A stretch of DNA of 64,000 nt from Clostridium transplantifaecale (GCF_900626075.1 NZ_UYZY01000003.1:682001-746000); one strand, 5' to 3'. Counted from the first letter of the stretch, positions 36,240-45,636 are shown. The notes: generated by a model from the letters alone, not told the origin. Numbers and translations are program-made.

Positions 36240-36986
36240 TTGGATAAACTGATTATGAATAACCTGACCTGGCCGGAACTTGAGGCCGAGATGGAACATA
36301 TTAAAGTCGCTCTGGTGCCGGTAGGTTCCTGTGAACAGCACGGCCCCAATACTACATTTGCGACCGACGCGGCCAGAGCGGCCGCGTACGCGGAGAAACT
36401 GGCGGAGCGCTGTAAAAATAAGGTGGTGGTCTTCCCCTGCGTGCCGTACGGGCTGTCCCTCCACCACATGGATTTTCCCGGCACCGTGACGTTGCAGGTG
36501 GAGACGATGATGCACCTGCTGGTGGATATCGGCGTTTCCATTGCGAAACACGGAATCAGAAAGATCCTGTTTTTAAATGCACACGGCGGCAATTTTCCGG
36601 CTCTGGAAGGCGCGGTGATTAGTTTAAAGCAGAACCATGAAATTGATGCCTACTGGTCGGCGGTCGGCTCGGAAATTTCCCTCGGAGGGCTGACGGGACT
36701 GCCGAAGCTGATTGGCCATGCCTGTGAAGTGGAGACCAGTTCCTGCCTCTATCTCTGTCCCGAGACGGTGCGGAAAGAGCGCGTGCCGGGAATCATGCAG
36801 GACAGCATGCTGACCCATGATTCCTTTGTAAAAGGCGGAGCCGCCTGGAGCTGGAAAAACGACGCATCGTTAAACGGAGCCCTGGGCGACGCCAGAAAAG
36901 CGACCTATGAGATAGGAAAGAAGATGACGGAGGCCTCCCTCGAATACATGGAACAGATCGTAGATGAGATTATCGCCCGCCCATAA
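36240..36986 (+). CDS. Creatininase-family amidohydrolase
   Basis: A 248-residue metal-dependent hydrolase of the creatininase family, which includes creatininase (opening a cyclic amide), the peptidase MftE and formamide hydrolases. The metal ligands are visible: E32 and H34 in VGSCEQHGP, D43 in TDAARAA, H115 in NAHGGN and E165 in GHACEVETS. The start codon is TTG at 36240, supported by CAGGAGGT six bases upstream. It sits inside the ABC importer operon, between the binding protein and the first permease. A role in opening or trimming the imported compound is an inference. Confidence 0.88.
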   Translation: MDKLIMNNLTWPELEAEMEHIKVALVPVGSCEQHGPNTTFATDAARAAAYAEKLAERCKNKVVVFPCVPYGLSLHHMDFPGTVTLQVETMMHLLVDIGVSIAKHGIRKILFLNAHGGNFPALEGAVISLKQNHEIDAYWSAVGSEISLGGLTGLPKLIGHACEVETSSCLYLCPETVRKERVPGIMQDSMLTHDSFVKGGAAWSWKNDASLNGALGDARKATYEIGKKMTEASLEYMEQIVDEIIARP

Positions 36987-37063
36987 AGCGGACGGTAACT
37001 CCGGCCGGCCAGACCAATAGCAAAAGACCTGTGCGCTTAACGGCAATGCGGAAGGAGAGTTTA

Positions 37064-38089
37064 ATGAGCAAGTTTATATTCAAACGTATACTGGCGCTGA
37101 TTCCCGTCATGCTTGGCGTCTCCCTGATTATTTTCAGCCTCCTGTATTTTACTCCCGGGGATCCCGCGGAGTATATGCTGGGAATGGATGCCACCCAGGA
37201 AAATATTAATACGCTCCACCGTGAGCTGGGACTTGATCAGCCTTTTCTGGTACAGTATTTCAATTACATAAAAAACATTGTGACAAAATTTGATTTTGGA
37301 AAATCCTATACGACGAAGCAGTCGGTATCCATCGAGATTCTCCAGAGAGTGCCGGCCACCGTGACGCTGGCGGTTTTAAGCGTCTCCTTTGCTACGGTCA
37401 TCGGGGTGGTGACCGGAGTGATAGCGGCGGTGAAGCAGTATTCCATCTTTGATAAGATAGCGACGGTGTTCGCCCTGACCGGCGTGTCCATGCCGAACTT
37501 CTGGACCGGCCTGATGCTGATTATCATTTTTGCGGTTCATTTTAAGGCGCTTCCGCCTTCGGGGTTTGATACGCCCCTGCATTGGATCCTGCCTTCCCTG
37601 ACTGTGGGAATGGCGTCCAGCGCCACCATCATGCGCCAGACGCGATCGGCGATGCTGGAGGTCATCCGCCAGGATTATATTACAACGGCGCGTGCAAAGG
37701 GGCAGAAGGAGATTGTAATCGTGTTCCGCCATGCGCTTAAAAACGCGCTGATTCCGATTATCACCGTTGTGGGAATTTCCTTCGGAGGCATGCTCGGCGG
37801 CGCGATTCTGGCGGAGTCTATTTTCTCCATACCGGGTATCGGAAAGCTGATGGTGGATGCCATCAATGTAAAGAATTATCCGATGGTGCAGGGCGGAGTC
37901 CTGTTTATCGCGTTCGCTTTCTCCATCGTCAATCTGCTGGTGGACATCCTGTACGCCTTTGTGGATCCGAGAATTAAGTCACAGTATAAGAACTCCGGCC
38001 GGAAAGCGGTTCCGGCCGGGGCATCAATGCAGGCCGGTAAGAACAAAAACACCGGTGCGGCAGAAGAGAAGACGGGAAAGGAGGAATAA
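37064..38089 (+). CDS. Peptide ABC importer permease (DppB type)
   Basis: A 341-residue inner-membrane permease with six helices. It opens KFIFKRILALIPVMLGVSLIIF and carries the conserved ARAKGQKEIVIVFRHALKNALIP coupling loop that touches the ATPases (~205-225). The C-terminus is extended by a basic, low-complexity tail (GRKAVPAGASMQAGKNKNTG). ATG 37064 follows AAGGAGA; the longer frame has an upstream ATG without a site. It forms the channel with the next gene, three bases away. Confidence 0.92.
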   Translation: MSKFIFKRILALIPVMLGVSLIIFSLLYFTPGDPAEYMLGMDATQENINTLHRELGLDQPFLVQYFNYIKNIVTKFDFGKSYTTKQSVSIEILQRVPATVTLAVLSVSFATVIGVVTGVIAAVKQYSIFDKIATVFALTGVSMPNFWTGLMLIIIFAVHFKALPPSGFDTPLHWILPSLTVGMASSATIMRQTRSAMLEVIRQDYITTARAKGQKEIVIVFRHALKNALIPIITVVGISFGGMLGGAILAESIFSIPGIGKLMVDAINVKNYPMVQGGVLFIAFAFSIVNLLVDILYAFVDPRIKSQYKNSGRKAVPAGASMQAGKNKNTGAAEEKTGKEE

Positions 38090-38092
38090 CAT

Positions 38093-38992
38093 ATGGCAGG
38101 CACAGCAGAAGCGGCGGTAAATGATGCGTTCGATTATTCCTCCATTAAAAAAGAGGGACTTTTTACCCAGACCTGGAACGGACTGAAGAGAAACAGGCTG
38201 GCAATGTTCGGTCTGGCGTTAATCGTCATCCTGATCCTGATTGCGGTATTCGCTGATTTTATTGCCCCCTACGGCGTGGATGAGCAGGATCTGACCAGGA
38301 AATTCATGAAACCCTGCGGTGAGCACTTATTCGGCACCGATGAATTCGGCCGCGACATTTTCAGCAGAATCGTGTACGGCAGCCGCTATTCCCTGATGAT
38401 AGGGGCCGTGGCGGCGACTTTATCGGCCGTAATCGGCATGCTGGCCGGTTCTCTGGCCGGTTTCTACGGCGGAAGGACGGACAATATCCTGATGCGTCTG
38501 ATCGACATCATGCTGGCTATTCCGAGCACCCTTTTGGGAATTTCAATTGTAGCGGCCCTTGGAAACGGAATCAGGAATGTGATTATCGCCGTTGCAATCG
38601 GAGCCGTCCCGGCTTATGCGAGAATTGTCAGGGCCTCGATTCTCTCGGTGAAAGAGCAGGAATATATCGAAGCGGCCCGTTCCATCGGCGCGTCGGATTA
38701 CCGTATTATTATGAAACACATTCTTCCAAACTGTCTGGCTCCGATTATCGTCCAGATTACAATGAGCGTTGCCAAAGCTATACTGGAGGCGTCGGCCTTA
38801 AGTTTCATCGGCCTGGGCGTACAGCCTCCTTCGGCGGAATGGGGGGCCATGCTGTCAGCGGGACGCGCTTATATAAGGAAGGCATGGTGGATTGTCACAT
38901 TCCCTGGCGTTGCTATTGCCATGATTATCTTCGGCCTGAACCTGTTTGGAGACGGCTTAAGAGATGCCTTGGATCCCAGACTGAAAACGTAA
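38093..38992 (+). CDS. Peptide ABC importer permease (DppC type)
   Basis: A 299-residue partner permease. After a cytosolic N-terminus comes RNRLAMFGLALIVILILIAV, then PCGEHLFGTDEFGRDIFSRI, the mark of DppC/OppC proteins, and the EAA loop EYIEAARSIGASDYRIIMKHILPN. The end GDGLRDALDPRLK is typical. AAAGGAGG lies a few bases before ATG 38093. It is tightly coupled to its neighbours (3 and 12 bases). Confidence 0.93.
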   Translation: MAGTAEAAVNDAFDYSSIKKEGLFTQTWNGLKRNRLAMFGLALIVILILIAVFADFIAPYGVDEQDLTRKFMKPCGEHLFGTDEFGRDIFSRIVYGSRYSLMIGAVAATLSAVIGMLAGSLAGFYGGRTDNILMRLIDIMLAIPSTLLGISIVAALGNGIRNVIIAVAIGAVPAYARIVRASILSVKEQEYIEAARSIGASDYRIIMKHILPNCLAPIIVQITMSVAKAILEASALSFIGLGVQPPSAEWGAMLSAGRAYIRKAWWIVTFPGVAIAMIIFGLNLFGDGLRDALDPRLKT

Positions 38993-39004
38993 AGGAGGAA
39001 CGAA

Positions 39005-39991
39005 ATGAGCGAAACTATTTTATCGGTCCGCGATTTGTCGGTTCACTATGTTAAGGAAAAGAGCGTGGTGAAAGCCGTAAATCACCTGTCGTTTGATCTG
39101 GTCGCAGGGGAAACTCTGGGCCTTGTGGGAGAGACGGGAGCGGGCAAGACGACGACGGCCCTCGCTATTATGAACCTTGTTCCAAACCCGCCGGGAAAAA
39201 TCGTAGGCGGGGAGATCGTATTCCAGGGAGAAAACGTCCTGACGAAGTCAAAGCACGAGCTGCGGAAAATGAGGGGCAGGGAAGTCTCGATGATTTTCCA
39301 GGATCCCATGACATCCTTAAACCCGGTAATGACGGTGGGGGATCAGATAGCGGAGGTGGTGCGGCTCCACAACCAGTGCTCACCGGCCGAGGCCTCCGTC
39401 CGCGCCCAGGAGATGCTTCAGATGGTGGGAATCAATGCGGAGCGCTATCAGGATTATCCCCATCAGTTTTCGGGAGGGATGAAGCAGAGGGTGGTGATCG
39501 CCATTGCCCTGGCCTGCAATCCCAAACTTCTGATCGCCGATGAGCCGACAACGGCGCTGGATGTGACAATCCAGGCCCAGGTGCTGGAGATGATGACGGA
39601 GTTAAAGAATAAGCTGAATACTTCGATGATTCTGATTACCCACGATCTGGGAGTCGTCGCCCAGGTCTGCGATAAGGTGGCTATTATGTATGCCGGTGAA
39701 ATCGTGGAGTACGGCAATCTGGAGGATATCTACGACCATGGGGAGCATCCGTATACAATCGGCCTTTTCGGTTCCATTCCGGATCTCGACAATGACACGG
39801 AACGCCTCAGCCCCATCTCGGGCCTCATGCCGGATCCGACAAACCTTCCGTCGGGCTGTTCGTTCAGCCCAAGGTGCCCGCACTGTACCGGGCGGTGCCT
39901 GGCGGAAGATCCGTCTCTCCGGGAGACGGCGCCCGGCCATATGGTGAAATGCCATCTGCCGCAGCAAAACGGCGGAAGAAGGGAGGAGTAA
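39005..39991 (+). CDS. Peptide ABC importer ATPase (DppD type)
   Basis: A 328-residue ATPase of the oligopeptide/dipeptide importer class. Walker [11 protein letters not shown] (~41), Q-loop [14 protein letters not shown], signature [16 protein letters not shown] and Walker [15 protein letters not shown] are intact. The C-terminal extension [14 protein letters not shown] is cysteine-rich, as in DppD/OppD where it may bind a [4Fe-4S] cluster. AAAGGAGG precedes the ATG. It pairs with the next ATPase. Confidence 0.94.
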   Translation: MSETILSVRDLSVHYVKEKSVVKAVNHLSFDLVAGETLGLVGETGAGKTTTALAIMNLVPNPPGKIVGGEIVFQGENVLTKSKHELRKMRGREVSMIFQDPMTSLNPVMTVGDQIAEVVRLHNQCSPAEASVRAQEMLQMVGINAERYQDYPHQFSGGMKQRVVIAIALACNPKLLIADEPTTALDVTIQAQVLEMMTELKNKLNTSMILITHDLGVVAQVCDKVAIMYAGEIVEYGNLEDIYDHGEHPYTIGLFGSIPDLDNDTERLSPISGLMPDPTNLPSGCSFSPRCPHCTGRCLAEDPSLRETAPGHMVKCHLPQQNGGRREE

Positions 39992-39996
39992 GAGAT

Positions 39997-41004
39997 ATGG
40001 CGGCACTGCTTGAAGTAAAAGGACTTAAAAAGTATTTCAGCACCCCCAAGGGGATGCTGCACGCGGTGGACGATATAAGCTTCACCCTGGAACAAGGGAA
40101 GACACTGGGGATCGTGGGGGAGTCGGGATGCGGTAAATCGACGCTCGGCCGGGTGCTGCTGCACCTGCTGGAACCCACGGAAGGAACCATTCTGTTTGAC
40201 GGCAAAGATATCTCAAACCCGGGACGCCATGCAATGAAGGAACTTCACCAGGAGATGCAGATGATCTTCCAGGATCCCTATTCCTCCATCAATCCCCGCA
40301 TGACGGTCAGCGAGATCATCGGAGAACCGCTGAAAATATTCAAAATGTGTGCATCCTCATCCGACTATGACCGGGAAGTGCTGAAGCTGATGGATACGGT
40401 AGGCCTGGCAGGAAGGCTATACAATACATACCCCCACGAACTGGACGGCGGCCGCCGCCAGCGTATCGGGATTGCCAGGGCGCTGGCGCTGAATCCCAAA
40501 TTCATCGTCTGTGACGAACCGGTATCAGCCCTGGATGTGTCGATTCAGGCGCAGATCCTGAACCTGATGCAGGATTTGCAGGAGGAGAGGGGCCTTACCT
40601 ATATTTTTATCACCCATGACCTGTCTGTGGTAAAACACATTTCAGACGACATAGGGGTGATGTACCTCGGCCAGATGGTGGAGATGTGTGAGTCGAAGGA
40701 ACTGTTCAGGAACCAGCTCCATCCGTATACAAAAGCGCTTCTGTCCGCGATTCCGCGTCCGAAGATCCATCAGAAGACGGAGCGGATCCTGCTGAGGGGC
40801 GAGATCACTTCGCCGATCAATCCGGGCGACAAATGCCGTTTCTGCAGCAGATGCATTTATGCGCAGGAACAGTGCTTTACTTCAGGCCCGAAGCTTGAGG
40901 AGGCGGGAGACGGCCACTACATAGCCTGCCATTACTGGAAGGAGATAGCGGACGGATCGCTGAAACCGCAGACGGCAAAGAAGCTGCGGGAGGAGGCCGG
41001 ATGA
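39997..41004 (+). CDS. Peptide ABC importer ATPase (DppF type)
   Basis: A 335-residue partner ATPase with [23 protein letters not shown], Walker [15 protein letters not shown] and the cysteine-rich tail [14 protein letters not shown]. The signature region reads [16 protein letters not shown]: the usual Ser of (F/L)SGGQ is Asp and Gln is Arg, an unusual but not unknown variation in this class. ATG 39997 follows GGGAGGAG; the longer frame overlaps the previous gene. The stop overlaps the next start by four bases (ATGA). Confidence 0.93.
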   Translation: MAALLEVKGLKKYFSTPKGMLHAVDDISFTLEQGKTLGIVGESGCGKSTLGRVLLHLLEPTEGTILFDGKDISNPGRHAMKELHQEMQMIFQDPYSSINPRMTVSEIIGEPLKIFKMCASSSDYDREVLKLMDTVGLAGRLYNTYPHELDGGRRQRIGIARALALNPKFIVCDEPVSALDVSIQAQILNLMQDLQEERGLTYIFITHDLSVVKHISDDIGVMYLGQMVEMCESKELFRNQLHPYTKALLSAIPRPKIHQKTERILLRGEITSPINPGDKCRFCSRCIYAQEQCFTSGPKLEEAGDGHYIACHYWKEIADGSLKPQTAKKLREEAG

Positions 41005-41609
41005 TACTTCCTTCCATCAGGCCGGTCAACCAGCTTAATTATGCCTGCGTGCCGTATCCGACAACGCTTGAAAGAGGGGAGCGTTTACAAAAACCTTATC
41101 CCAGCGTGGCCGTGGCGGGCTGCGGCCTGTGCTGTATCTGTATGATGGTGGAATTGATGACGGGGAAGCTTCTTCCTATCAAAGAGTGTATTGAGCTGTC
41201 CGTGGAATCGGGGGCCAATGTTTTCGGCACCGATATGAAGCGGCTGGGAGCCGCAGCGGCGAAAGTGTACGGGCTGCGGTTTGAGACAGCGGAAGGAATG
41301 GATGCTCTGCTTAAATGCCTGGGAGAAGGCGGCTGCGCGGTGGTGAACGTGGGGAGAAAGAACGGTATTTTCTCCGACGGAGGCCACTTCCTGTTTGCGG
41401 CCGGGATGGACGGGGACGGAAAACGACGAGGTGCGGACGGCACGGAGCGGATATGGTTTCTGGATCCCTCTTATACAAAACAGAAATACGAAAGGCCGGA
41501 CCGCCGGGAAAAAGTAGAATTAAAGGAGCCGTACATTGGGGCCGAACCGGGCACGGTGGAAATGGAATGCGCCTTCCGTCATCCGGCATTCTACCTGTTT
41601 TACAGGTAA
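41001..41609 (+). CDS. C39-like cysteine peptidase domain protein
   Basis: A 202-residue protein with a papain-like C39 fold. Gln11 (PVNQLNY), Cys41 (AGCGLCCICMMVELMTG), His129 (DGGHFLFAAG) and Asp155 (FLDPSY) give a full oxyanion-triad set. There is no signal peptide or membrane helix, so it should act in the cytosol. This is unlike the usual C39 domains fused to bacteriocin exporters. It overlaps the ATPase gene by four bases, so its translation is tied to the importer. Probable role: cutting or deamidating the imported molecule. It is the last gene of the operon; a terminator follows. Confidence 0.75.
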   Translation: MILPSIRPVNQLNYACVPYPTTLERGERLQKPYPSVAVAGCGLCCICMMVELMTGKLLPIKECIELSVESGANVFGTDMKRLGAAAAKVYGLRFETAEGMDALLKCLGEGGCAVVNVGRKNGIFSDGGHFLFAAGMDGDGKRRGADGTERIWFLDPSYTKQKYERPDRREKVELKEPYIGAEPGTVEMECAFRHPAFYLFYR

Positions 41610-41637
41610 AAAATTGTTAAATAACAATACGAAGAAT

Positions 41638-41671
41638 AGGCTGCTATGGGAAATTTATGGCAGCCTTTTTT
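41638..41671 (+). terminator. Rho-independent terminator of the importer operon
   Basis: AGGCTGC (41638-41644) and GCAGCCT (41660-41666) followed by TTTTTT. A palindrome ATTGTTAAATAACAAT (41613-41628) lies just before it. Confidence 0.75.
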
Positions 41672-41759
41672 GTCGTTTCTGTATGAAACACCAGTCGAAA
41701 AAAATAAATTTTGTATTAATTTTTATACAAAAATCGGTCGATTATCTTAAATTTCCCAA

Positions 41760-41788
41760 TTGTTAAAAACTTTTACCTATGCTATACT
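41760..41788 (+). promoter_or_regulatory. Promoter for rnfCDGEAB
   Basis: TTGTTA (41760-41765), 17-base spacer, TATACT (41783-41788). The -35 resembles half of a Rex site (TTGTTAA), but no second half is placed correctly. Confidence 0.65.
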
Positions 41789-41815
41789 ATACGCGATAGC
41801 TTTTAACCCTGGAAG

Positions 41816-41852
41816 TGATAAAAAATTCACGAAAATCTGATAAAAAATTCAC
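41816..41852 (+). repeat. Direct repeat in the rnf leader, possible operator
   Basis: TGATAAAAAATTCAC occurs twice (41816-41830 and 41838-41852), 22 bases start to start, which is two helical turns. It lies just downstream of the presumed transcript start. Confidence 0.6.
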
Positions 41853-41894
41853 ATCCGGGAGAGAAAATCTAACTAGAGAAAGAGGGTTTATTTG

Positions 41895-43220
41895 ATGGGT
41901 TTGGCTACATTTATAGGCGGCATTCATCCTTATGAGGGAAAAGAACTGTCTGAGGATAAACCGATCCAGGTAATCGCTCCTGAAAAGGGCGAAGAGATGG
42001 TATATCCGCTGTCCCAGCACATTGGCGCTCCTGCAAAACCGCTGGTTGCCAAAGGCGACCAGGTACTGAAAGGTCAGATTATTGCAGAAGCCGGAGGCTT
42101 TATTTCCGCCAATGTTTTAAGTTCTGTTTCCGGTACGGTAAAGGGGATCGAACCGAGACTGGTAGCGAATGGTGCAATGGTACAGTCTATCATCGTAGAG
42201 AACGATGGGGAAGAGAATGCGATTGAAGGTTTTGGTAACGAGAGGGATTACACAAAGCTTTCTAAGGAAGAAATCAGAAATATCATTAAAGAAGCCGGTA
42301 TTGTCGGCTTAGGCGGAGCCGGTTTCCCAACCCATGTGAAGCTGACGCCGAAGGATGAGGCTGCCATTGATCACGTGATTGTGAACGGCGCAGAGTGCGA
42401 GCCTTACCTGACCAGCGACTACCGTGTGATGATGGAGCGTCCGGAACAGATTATCGGCGGACTGAAAGTCATCCTCCAGTTATTCGACAATGCAAAAGGA
42501 ATCATCGGCATTGAGAATAACAAACCGGAAGCGATCAAGAAACTGACGGAGATGGTAAAGGACGAGCCGAGAATTGAGGTATGTCCGCTGCTTACCAAGT
42601 ATCCGCAGGGCGGCGAGCGTACCCTGATTTATGCCGTTACCGGAAGAGAGATCAATTCTTCCATGCTGCCGGCAGACGCAGGCTGTGTTGTTGACAACAT
42701 TGACACTGTGGCTGCTATTTATAATGCAGTCTGCAAATCTACGCCGCTGATGCGCAAGATTATCACGGTAACAGGCGATGCTGTAGCGAATCCTCAGAAC
42801 TTTGAGGTGAGGCTGGGAACGAATTACAACAGACTTAAAGAAGCCGCAGGCGGATTTAAGGAAGAACCAGAGAAGATGATTTCCGGCGGGCCTATGATGG
42901 GCCAGGCTTTATTCAGCCTTGACTTCCCGGTAGCCAAGACATCTTCCGCACTGACTACATTCACCAAAGACCAGGTTGCAGCGATGGATCCGACTCCGTG
43001 TATCCGGTGCGGCAAGTGTGTGGACGTATGTCCAGAACACCTTGTGCCGCAGATGATGATGGACGCCGCGGAGCGTCACGACATGGAAAAATTCCAGAAG
43101 CTGAACGGTATGGAATGTGTGGAATGCGGCTGCTGTGCATATACATGCCCGGCCAAGAGACCGCTGACACAGGCATTCAAAGAGCTGCGTAAAGCAGTGG
43201 CGGCCAGCCGCAGAAAGTAG
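41895..43220 (+). CDS. rnfC: Rnf complex subunit C
   Basis: A 441-residue peripheral subunit of the Rnf ferredoxin:NAD+ oxidoreductase that binds NAD(H) and FMN. The glycine loop GIVGLGGAGFPTHVKL (~133-148) and NGAECEPYLTSDYR are family hallmarks. Two [4Fe-4S] motifs lie at the C-terminus: CIRCGKCVDVCP and CVECGCCAYTCPA. The complex uses reduced ferredoxin to reduce NAD+ while pumping Na+ or H+. It is the first gene of the six-gene operon. The ATG at 41895 is preferred to TTG 41892; the ribosome binding site AGAGGG is moderate. Confidence 0.95.
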   Translation: MGLATFIGGIHPYEGKELSEDKPIQVIAPEKGEEMVYPLSQHIGAPAKPLVAKGDQVLKGQIIAEAGGFISANVLSSVSGTVKGIEPRLVANGAMVQSIIVENDGEENAIEGFGNERDYTKLSKEEIRNIIKEAGIVGLGGAGFPTHVKLTPKDEAAIDHVIVNGAECEPYLTSDYRVMMERPEQIIGGLKVILQLFDNAKGIIGIENNKPEAIKKLTEMVKDEPRIEVCPLLTKYPQGGERTLIYAVTGREINSSMLPADAGCVVDNIDTVAAIYNAVCKSTPLMRKIITVTGDAVANPQNFEVRLGTNYNRLKEAAGGFKEEPEKMISGGPMMGQALFSLDFPVAKTSSALTTFTKDQVAAMDPTPCIRCGKCVDVCPEHLVPQMMMDAAERHDMEKFQKLNGMECVECGCCAYTCPAKRPLTQAFKELRKAVAASRRK

Positions 43221-43233
43221 GAGGTGTGAAGAA

Positions 43234-44169
43234 ATGGGAAAATTATTTAACGTATCGTCATCACCTCATGTAAGAAGTAAACATTCCACCCAGGCAATCA
43301 TGTTTGACGTGGCAATTGCAATGCTTCCTGCATCCATTTACGGTGTATGGCAGTTCGGTATGCACGCACTTCTTGTACTGATTGCTACAGTTGTATCCTG
43401 CGTACTTTCCGAATATATTTTTGAGAAACTGATGAAAAAACCGATTACCGTTTATGACGGCAGCGCCGTTGTTACCGGTATGATCCTTGCGCTCAACATG
43501 CCTCCTCAGATTCCGGTCTGGATGCCATGCCTGGGCGGTGTATTCGCCATCATCATTGTAAAACAGATGTACGGCGGTCTTGGCCAGAACTGGATGAACC
43601 CGGCCCTGGCGGCAAGATGTTTCCTGCTTATTTCATTCGCAGGCAAGATGACCACATTTACCGAACCTTTCTCCGACGCGGTAGCCAGTGCAACTCCAAT
43701 GGCTATGTTAAAGGCAGGAGAGCAGGTGGATGTAACTGCTATGTTTATCGGACGTATCCCCGGAACCATCGGTGAGGTTTCCGTGATTGCGCTGTTAATC
43801 GGCGCCGCTTATCTGGTATTCAGAAAGGTTATCACACTGCGTATCCCGCTTACATATATTGCAACGGTTGCAATCTTTGCCGCAATCTACAGCGGATTCG
43901 ATGTAAGCTACATTCTGGCCCATGTATGCGGCGGCGGTTTAATTTTCGGTGCCTTCTTCATGGCAACGGATTATGTAACAAGCCCGATTACACCAAAGGG
44001 ACAGTATGTGTTCGCTATCGCCCTGGGACTTCTGACAGGCCTCTTCCGTATCTTCGGCGGCTCTGCAGAGGGTGTTTCCTATGCGATTATCTTCTGTAAC
44101 ATCCTGGTTCCGTTAATCGAGAAGTTCACCCTTCCGACTGCATTTGGAAAAAAGGGAGGTAAGAAATAA
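43234..44169 (+). CDS. rnfD: Rnf complex subunit D
   Basis: A 311-residue integral membrane subunit with about nine helices. The threonine that carries covalent FMN lies in the SATP motif (ASATPMAMLK, ~151), and MNPALAARCFL is conserved. Together with RnfG it passes electrons across the membrane. GGAGGTG lies before the ATG. It overlaps rnfG by one base (TAATG), so the two are coupled. Confidence 0.94.
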   Translation: MGKLFNVSSSPHVRSKHSTQAIMFDVAIAMLPASIYGVWQFGMHALLVLIATVVSCVLSEYIFEKLMKKPITVYDGSAVVTGMILALNMPPQIPVWMPCLGGVFAIIIVKQMYGGLGQNWMNPALAARCFLLISFAGKMTTFTEPFSDAVASATPMAMLKAGEQVDVTAMFIGRIPGTIGEVSVIALLIGAAYLVFRKVITLRIPLTYIATVAIFAAIYSGFDVSYILAHVCGGGLIFGAFFMATDYVTSPITPKGQYVFAIALGLLTGLFRIFGGSAEGVSYAIIFCNILVPLIEKFTLPTAFGKKGGKK

Positions 44170-44777
44170 TGGCAGCTAAATCCGGATTTATGAAAGACGC
44201 CTTTATCCTTTTTGCAATCACCCTGATTTCCGGTATTGCGCTGGGAGGCGTATATGAAGTGACAAAAGGCCCGATCGAAAAGGCCACAATTGAAGCAAAC
44301 AACAAGACTTACAGGGGTGTGTTCCCGGAGGCTTCCTCTTTTGAGGAGTCAAGCGAAATCAACCTGGAAGAATGCAATACACAGCTCGCGGCGGCCGCTT
44401 TCGGCGGTGTCGGCGTTGAGACCGTTATGGTGGCAAAAGATGACGCGGGCAGTGACCTCGGATATGTAGTCAATTCCTATTCCAATGACAGCTACGGCGG
44501 AAAAGTAGCCATCTCCGTCGGCATCAAGGAAGACGGAAGCATTACCGCCATCGGTTTCCGCGAGATCAGCGATACGCCAGGCCTGGGCCTTAAGGCAAAG
44601 GAAGACGCGTTCAGAACCCAGTATGACGGTAAGACCGCTACGGAGCTCACCGTTGTAAAGGGCGGCAATGCCGGCGATGCTGAGATCAATGCCATCAGCG
44701 GCGCGACTATTACGTCCAAGGCAGTAACCAATGCGGTAAATGCAGCCCTGTACTGCAAACAGAATTTCATAGACTAA
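44169..44777 (+). CDS. rnfG: Rnf complex subunit G
   Basis: A 202-residue subunit with one N-terminal membrane helix (FILFAITLISGIALGGVYEV) and an extracytoplasmic FMN_bind domain. The flavinylation motif SGATITSKAV lies near residue 178, with the threonine bound to FMN by ApbE. The domain shares ancestry with the tandem FMN-binding protein encoded at 48279. Confidence 0.94.
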   Translation: MAAKSGFMKDAFILFAITLISGIALGGVYEVTKGPIEKATIEANNKTYRGVFPEASSFEESSEINLEECNTQLAAAAFGGVGVETVMVAKDDAGSDLGYVVNSYSNDSYGGKVAISVGIKEDGSITAIGFREISDTPGLGLKAKEDAFRTQYDGKTATELTVVKGGNAGDAEINAISGATITSKAVTNAVNAALYCKQNFID

Positions 44778-44792
44778 CAGGAGGTGGGAGAT

Positions 44793-45623
44793 ATGAACAA
44801 ATATACAGAACGTATTACAAACGGTATTATTAAAGAAAACCCAACCTTCGTGTTAATGTTAGGTATGTGTCCGACCCTGGCAGTTACAACATCTGCCGTC
44901 AACGGTCTGGGCATGGGACTTTCCACAACAGCCGTTCTTGTATTTTCAAACTTAATTATTGCGGCGCTGCGTAAGATTATTCCGGATCGCGTGCGTATTC
45001 CGGCATTCATCGTTATCGTAGCCAGCCTGGTAACCGTAGTCCAGCTTTTGATGCAGGGATATGTGCCTTCCCTCTACGCATCGCTGGGTATCTACATTCC
45101 GTTAATCGTAGTTAACTGTATCATCCTTGGCCGTGCAGAGTCTTACGCTTCCAAGAATGATGCGATTTCCTCTCTTTTCGATGGAATCGGAATGGGTCTT
45201 GGATTCTCCATCGCCCTGACCCTGATCGGTATTTTCCGTGAATTCCTGGGCGGCGGAGCTTTCTTCGGCAAACAGATTATTCCGGAAGATTTCCACATTT
45301 CGATCTTTGTGCTTGCTCCGGGTGCATTCTTTGTCCTTGCAATCCTGACAGCGCTCCAGAATAAGTTCAAAGCTCCTTCTGCAACCAACGGTTCCGTGCC
45401 TCAGTCCAATCTGGCATGCGGCGGCAACTGTGCAAGCTGTGCGGGTTCCGCATGTGCAGGAAACCATCTGGCGCTGGCTGAGAAAGCGGCAGAGGAAGCG
45501 GCTAAGGCGGCGGCAGCGAAGAAAGCTGCGGCAGAAAAAGCCCTGGCAGCTAAGAAGGCAGCCGATGAAGCGAAAGCAAAGGCGGAAGCCGAAGCTGCAA
45601 AAGAACCTGAGAAAACAGAATAG
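44793..45623 (+). CDS. rnfE: Rnf complex subunit E with Cys-motif and Ala/Lys-rich tail
   Basis: A 276-residue subunit. Residues 1-195 are a normal six-helix RnfE (GIIKENPTFVLMLGMCPTLAVT). The tail is unusual: four cysteines at 209, 213, 216 and 221 in CGGNCASCAGSAC (C-x3-C-x2-C-x4-C), then ~50 residues almost wholly Ala, Lys and Glu (227-276), predicted as one long charged helix. The normal protein ends near residue 200. The motif could bind an Fe-S cluster or metal; that is inference. ATG 44793 follows AGGAGGT by seven bases. Confidence 0.92.
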   Translation: MNKYTERITNGIIKENPTFVLMLGMCPTLAVTTSAVNGLGMGLSTTAVLVFSNLIIAALRKIIPDRVRIPAFIVIVASLVTVVQLLMQGYVPSLYASLGIYIPLIVVNCIILGRAESYASKNDAISSLFDGIGMGLGFSIALTLIGIFREFLGGGAFFGKQIIPEDFHISIFVLAPGAFFVLAILTALQNKFKAPSATNGSVPQSNLACGGNCASCAGSACAGNHLALAEKAAEEAAKAAAAKKAAAEKALAAKKAADEAKAKAEAEAAKEPEKTE

Positions 45624-45636
45624 GAGGAATGGATAG

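Noticed and set aside
41613-41628. ATTGTTAAATAACAAT as a Rex redox operator for rnf
   Set aside because: The central spacing is two bases shorter than the Rex consensus and it lies about 145 bp before the promoter, ahead of a terminator.
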